Shown here piece by piece: positions 6,585 to 9,798 of a stretch of 9,798 bases of DNA. The stretch is taken from assembly GCA_945871335.1 (NCBI GenBank), contig CAMBWM010000073.1, positions 1 through 9,798 of the forward strand. The letters are read 5' to 3'. The translations under genes and the position numbers were made by a program. Under the pieces are notes generated by a model. It ran no database searches and was not told the origin of the DNA. It was given only the letters and a program-made list of their open reading frames with translations. This stretch comes from Polaromonas sp. YR568. GTDB lineage: Bacteria; Pseudomonadota; Gammaproteobacteria; Burkholderiales; Burkholderiaceae. Every line of letters starts with the position of its first letter. Position 1 is the first letter of the stretch.

Positions 6585-6617
6585 GAGCCCGAACGGGGTG
6601 CCGTGTCGGGCTCTTTT
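6585..6617 (+). terminator. Intrinsic (Rho-independent) terminator between livK and livH
   Basis: GAGCCCGA (6585-6592) pairs perfectly with TCGGGCTC (6606-6613). Inside it, ACGG (6593-6596) pairs with CCGT (6601-6604) around a GGTG tetraloop, leaving one bulged G at 6605. TTTT (then ATT) follows directly at 6614. This is a strong terminator 22 nt after the livK stop. It probably ends most livK transcripts, with partial readthrough into livHMGF. I see no obvious separate promoter in the remaining 42 nt before livH. Confidence 0.88.
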
Positions 6618-6659
6618 ATTGGCGCCAGAATTTCCGACATACGAAGAAGGTCATCAGGA

Positions 6660-7694
6660 ATGGAATTTTTCATCATCTCGATGCTCAATGGTCTGAGCTA
6701 CGGGCTGCTGCTTTTCATGCTCAGCTCAGGACTGACGCTGATTTTCAGCATGATGGGTGTACTCAATTTTGCGCATGCGAGTTTTTACATGCTGGGCGCC
6801 TACATCGGCTACAGCATTTCGCGTTTCACCGGCTTTTGGCCGGCACTGCTGCTGGCACCACTTGCTGTGGGAGTGTTGGGTGCGCTTTTTGAACGAGTTT
6901 TTTTGCGTCGTGTGCACAAATTTGGTCATGTGCCGGAGCTTCTCATCACCTTTGGCATGTCGTACGTGATCATTGAGCTCGTGCAACTGGTATGGGGCCG
7001 CATTACGCTGGAGTTCAAGCCGCCTGAATCCTTGCAAGGGCCTGTTTTTACGTTGGTCAATGACGGTGTCAAAGGCATCAGCTTGCTGTGGGGCGCAGCG
7101 CCCGCCGATGTCTGCAGCGCCGCCGATGCGGCTGTGCGTGTGGTGTGCTCGCCTTTTCCGGCCACCCGCGGCTTCATGATGCTGGTGGCGCTGGTAATGC
7201 TGGGTGCTGTCTGGCTGATGCTGACGCGCACGCGTATCGGTCTGGTGATTCAGGCTTCGCTGACGCACCCCGAAGCCGTCCAATCACTGGGGCACAACGT
7301 TCCCCGGGTCTTCATGCTGGTGTTTGGTGCCGGTTCTGCCTTGGCCGGTCTGGCCGGCGTGATTGGCGGCAGCACTTTTCTGACTGAGCCGGCGATGGCG
7401 GCCGCCGTAGGCTCGGTTATTTTTGTGGTGGTGGTGGTCGGCGGTTTGGGTTCGCTGTCTGGCGCGTTTTTAGCCTCAATCCTGATTGGCGTGTTGCAGA
7501 CTTTTGCCGTGGCCATGGACCATTCCTTGGTCAGCCTGGCACAACAATGGGGTCTGAGCCTGGGGCCTGCCAGCTTAGACAACTCCTACCTCAAGCTCAC
7601 CCTGGCGCAGGTCGCACCCATCTTGCCCTATCTTTTTCTGGTGCTGATATTGATCTTCAGGCCGCGTGGCTTGTTGGGTAAGCGGGAAGGCTGA
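6660..7694 (+). CDS. livH: Branched-chain amino acid type ABC transporter permease LivH
   Basis: This 344-residue inner-membrane permease (BPD_transp_2 family) pairs with LivM to form the channel. The N-terminus MEFFIISMLNGLSYGLLLFM and the following G-L-T-L-I-F-S-M-M-G-V-L-N-F-A-H-A segment are classic LivH. The cytoplasmic loop facing the ATPase is recognisable as T-R-x-G-L-V-I-Q-A-S-L-T-H-P-E-A-x-x-S-L-G, followed by G-G-L-G-S-L-S-G-A-F near the C-terminal third. It is longer than E. coli LivH (308). The extra length includes a loop at about residues 140-170 holding two cysteines, C152 and C163. ATG 6660 is chosen: GAAGG lies at 6646-6650 and the family starts here. The in-frame GTG at 6603 would begin inside the terminator hairpin. 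Four nucleotides separate it from livM. Confidence 0.9.
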   Translation: MEFFIISMLNGLSYGLLLFMLSSGLTLIFSMMGVLNFAHASFYMLGAYIGYSISRFTGFWPALLLAPLAVGVLGALFERVFLRRVHKFGHVPELLITFGMSYVIIELVQLVWGRITLEFKPPESLQGPVFTLVNDGVKGISLLWGAAPADVCSAADAAVRVVCSPFPATRGFMMLVALVMLGAVWLMLTRTRIGLVIQASLTHPEAVQSLGHNVPRVFMLVFGAGSALAGLAGVIGGSTFLTEPAMAAAVGSVIFVVVVVGGLGSLSGAFLASILIGVLQTFAVAMDHSLVSLAQQWGLSLGPASLDNSYLKLTLAQVAPILPYLFLVLILIFRPRGLLGKREG

Positions 7695-7698
7695 TCCT

Positions 7699-8985
7699 GT
7701 GAACAGCCATTACGAATACAAACCAGCCAACGTCGGGCGCTGGTTGATCTGGACCCTGTTTGCCCTGGTGCTGGCAGGTGTGCCGCATATTTTCACAAGC
7801 GGTTTGGGCACCACGGTTCTCACGCAAATGGGCATTGCCATCATCGCTTGCCTGTCCTACAACATACTGCTGGGGCAGGGCGGCATGCTCAGCTTTGGCC
7901 ATGCGGTCTACACCGGTCTGGGTGCTTTTTTGACCATGCATGCTCTCAACCGCATTGGTGAAGGTCTGCCGTTGCCGGTGTCACTGTTGCCCTTGGTCGG
8001 GGGTCTTGCGGGCATTGGCTTTGCGGTGTTGTTCGGTTATGTCAGTACGCGCAAGTCAGGCACCACCTTTGCCATGATCACTTTGGGTTTGGGTGAGCTG
8101 GTGTTTGCCTTGTCACTCATGATCCCGGAGTTTTTTGGCGGCGAGGGCGGTGTTTCGGGCAACCGTGTTGTCGGGCCAGTGCGTGCGGGCATCAGCTTTG
8201 GCCCGCCGCTACAGGTTTACTACTTGATTGCGGTCTACACATTTTTGTCAGTGGCGGCCATGTTCGCTTTCACGCGCACGCCGCTGGGTCGGATGCTGAA
8301 CGCGGTGCGTGACAACCCGGAGCGGGTCGAGTTTGTGGGCTACAACACCCGCATGGTCCGCTACATCGCTTTTATCCTGGCCGGTTTTTTTGCCGGTATT
8401 GCGGGTGGCTTGGGTGCTTTGAACTTTGAAATTGTGACGGCCGAAGTGGTGGGCACAGCTCGTTCCGGGGCTTATTTGCTCTTTACTTTTTTGGGCGGAG
8501 CGACCTTCTTTTTCGGCCCCATCATTGGCGGAATTTTGATGGTGCTGGCGTTTGTGCTCTTGTCTGAATTCACCAAAGCCTGGCTTTTGTACCTGGGCCT
8601 GATCTTCATTTTCATGGTCATGTACGCACCCGGCGGTATTGCCAGCCTGATCATGATGAACCTTCGCCTGGCCAAATACGGGCGGTTGCGTCAAATCTGG
8701 GTCAGCTACCTGGGTCTGGGTGTCTGCGCTCTGGTTATTCTGACTGGCGCGGCGGTCTTGATTGAGATGGTTTACCACTTGCAACTGGGCAGCGCTGTGG
8801 GCCCGCAACTGCTCTTTTTAGGTATTCCCTTCAATGCAGGTGACATGAACAGCTGGTTCGGTTCTGTCTTTGTCATGCTGACCGGTTTGGGCTTGTTTGA
8901 ACTGCTGCGCAGGCAGTACTTGCGGGAGTGGAGTGATATTCAAGAGCGCATCGAAGAAGACACAAAAGGCCAGGGTCTCTTATGA
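7699..8985 (+). CDS. livM: Branched-chain amino acid type ABC transporter permease LivM, with C-terminal extension
   Basis: This 428-residue partner permease of LivH has the family core Y-N-I-L-L-G-Q-G-G-M-L-S-F-G-H-A near residue 55 and the ATPase-facing loop R-T-P-L-G-R-M-L-N-A-V-R-D-N-P-E-R at about 190-210. The family core ends near residue 330. About 100 further residues follow, with two more hydrophobic stretches (about 333-361 and 384-404) and a charged tail. The start is GTG 7699: GGGAAGG at 7684-7690 with an 8-nt spacer. An ATG at 7666 in the same frame lies inside livH, has poorer context and adds non-family residues. The stop overlaps the livG start as ATGA. Long LivM variants occur in Burkholderiales as far as I recall; what the extension does is unknown to me. 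Confidence 0.9.
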   Translation: MNSHYEYKPANVGRWLIWTLFALVLAGVPHIFTSGLGTTVLTQMGIAIIACLSYNILLGQGGMLSFGHAVYTGLGAFLTMHALNRIGEGLPLPVSLLPLVGGLAGIGFAVLFGYVSTRKSGTTFAMITLGLGELVFALSLMIPEFFGGEGGVSGNRVVGPVRAGISFGPPLQVYYLIAVYTFLSVAAMFAFTRTPLGRMLNAVRDNPERVEFVGYNTRMVRYIAFILAGFFAGIAGGLGALNFEIVTAEVVGTARSGAYLLFTFLGGATFFFGPIIGGILMVLAFVLLSEFTKAWLLYLGLIFIFMVMYAPGGIASLIMMNLRLAKYGRLRQIWVSYLGLGVCALVILTGAAVLIEMVYHLQLGSAVGPQLLFLGIPFNAGDMNSWFGSVFVMLTGLGLFELLRRQYLREWSDIQERIEEDTKGQGLL

Positions 8986-9767
8986 GCCAGATCGCTGCGA
9001 ACTTCTCACTCGAGCTCAAAGACCTGCGCAAGAGCTTTGGTAAAACAGAAATCATCCGCGGCGTCAGCCTGGCTGTGCGCCCCGGTGAGCGGATTGGCAT
9101 CATCGGGCCCAACGGCGCCGGCAAGTCGACCTTGTTCAACTTAATCAGCGGCCGCTTTGCGCCCAGCAGCGGTCAAGTGCTGCTCAATGGTCAGCGCATT
9201 GACGGCCAACAACCCTATGAGATCAACCGGGCAGGACTGAGCCGCAGCTTCCAGATCACCCATGTTTTTCCCAAGCTCAGCGTGTTTGAAAACCTGCGCT
9301 GTGGCCTGCTTTGGAGCATGGGCTACAAGTACAGCTTCTGGAAGTTTCTGGCCGATCTGAAGGATGCGAATGAACGCACCTTGGAGTTGATGAGCATGAT
9401 CAAGCTGGACAAAAAACGCGACATGCTGGCCGCCAATCTCACCTATTCAGAGCAGCGTGCACTAGAGATCGGCATCACGATTGCAGGGGGTGCTCCCGTC
9501 ATTTTGCTGGATGAACCTACCGCCGGCATGAGCCGCAGCGAAAGCAGAGATTTTGTCCGCTTGATCAAAGAGGTCACTGTCGGCAAGACCTTATTGACTG
9601 TCGAGCATGACATGGGCGTGGTGTTCGGCCTGGCCGACAAGATTGCCGTCGTGGTTTACGGCGAGGTGATTGATTTTGACTTGCCCGACAATGTGCGCGC
9701 CAATCCGCGCGTTCAAGAGGCTTACCTGGGCTCGACGGTTGCTGATGCGCAGAGCGGGGGGCACTGA
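8982..9767 (+). CDS. livG: Branched-chain amino acid type ABC transporter ATPase LivG
   Basis: This 261-residue cytoplasmic ATPase, with LivF, powers uptake through LivHM. The motifs are Walker A G42-PNGAGKS-T50, Q-loop Q91 (R-S-F-Q-I-T-H), Walker B I174-L-L-D-E178 with E178 catalytic, D-loop following T180-A-G, and switch histidine H208 in V-E-H-D-M. The ABC signature reads L153-T-Y-S-E-Q-R, so the usual glycine of LSGGQ-type motifs is S156. The C-terminal V-Q-E-A-Y-L-G is the LivG/BCA_ABC_TP_C tail that distinguishes it from LivF. The length is normal for the family. ATG 8982 overlaps the livM stop by 4 nt, implying coupled translation and equal production. LivG rather than LivF also fits the gene order. 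Confidence 0.93.
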   Translation: MSQIAANFSLELKDLRKSFGKTEIIRGVSLAVRPGERIGIIGPNGAGKSTLFNLISGRFAPSSGQVLLNGQRIDGQQPYEINRAGLSRSFQITHVFPKLSVFENLRCGLLWSMGYKYSFWKFLADLKDANERTLELMSMIKLDKKRDMLAANLTYSEQRALEIGITIAGGAPVILLDEPTAGMSRSESRDFVRLIKEVTVGKTLLTVEHDMGVVFGLADKIAVVVYGEVIDFDLPDNVRANPRVQEAYLGSTVADAQSGGH

Positions 9768-9769
9768 GC

Positions 9770-9798
9770 ATGCTCAAAGTTGACAACTTACAGGCCTT
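9770..9798 (+). CDS. livF: Branched-chain amino acid type ABC transporter ATPase LivF, 5' fragment
   Basis: Only nine complete codons (MLKVDNLQA) lie before the window edge. They match the usual LivF opening (M-L-x-V-x-x-L-x-A followed normally by Y-Y-G). The G-run at 9755-9760 could serve as ribosome binding site. The start is 2 nt after the livG stop, as expected for the last gene of a livHMGF operon. The identity rests mainly on position. Confidence 0.75.

Noticed and set aside
6603..6659. Earlier GTG start (6603) for LivH
   Set aside because: It lies inside the terminator hairpin, and the 19 added residues do not belong to the LivH N-terminus.
7666..7698. Earlier ATG start (7666) for LivM
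   Set aside because: It would overlap livH by 29 nt and adds 11 atypical residues; GTG 7699 has a strong GGGAAGG site 8 nt ahead.

Overview
The window looks like chromosomal DNA from a betaproteobacterium, most likely Burkholderiales/Comamonadaceae (Polaromonas/Rhodoferax/Acidovorax-like). This rests on moderately high GC, the style of the proteins, and remembered resemblance of the ligase, the zinc genes and the long Liv permeases to that group. No database search was possible. Coding density is very high, and I see no tRNA, rRNA, insertion sequence, CRISPR array or phage gene.

Layout: (1) 1-135, minus strand: the first 45 codons of a probable SelO-family protein AMPylator, cut by the window edge. 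(2) 246-1868, plus: a complete fatty-acid--CoA ligase of the AlkK/DmdB type. (3) 1865-2248, minus: a Fur-family regulator, probably Zur. It converges on the ligase with the two stop codons overlapping. (4) 2249-2351: a compact divergent control region. A perfect 8-bp inverted repeat (6-bp spacer) covers the predicted -10 elements of promoters facing both ways. (5) 2352-5132, plus: three overlapping genes for a histidine-containing outer-membrane beta-barrel, a ZnuA-like periplasmic metal-binding protein and a ZnuB-like permease. No ATPase (znuC) gene is present. (6) 5241-9798, plus: a branched-chain amino acid type (HAAT) ABC transporter, livK - terminator - livH - livM - livG - livF (only the first nine complete codons of livF are inside).

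How the genes work together: the regulator, its operator and the three downstream genes form a plausible zinc-starvation unit spanning outer membrane, periplasm and inner membrane. Zinc-bound regulator would repress both itself and the uptake operon. The missing ATPase must come from elsewhere in the genome. The liv genes form a complete importer apart from the truncated end of livF. A strong intrinsic terminator after livK probably makes binding protein more abundant than the membrane components. The ligase and SelO fragment have no evident link to either unit.

Nothing here is clearly an undescribed system. The most interesting part is the plug-less, histidine-bearing outer-membrane barrel in the predicted Zur operon, together with the missing ATPase. 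Several gene starts were moved from the longest open frame to better-supported positions (246, 3457, 4398, 6660, 7699).
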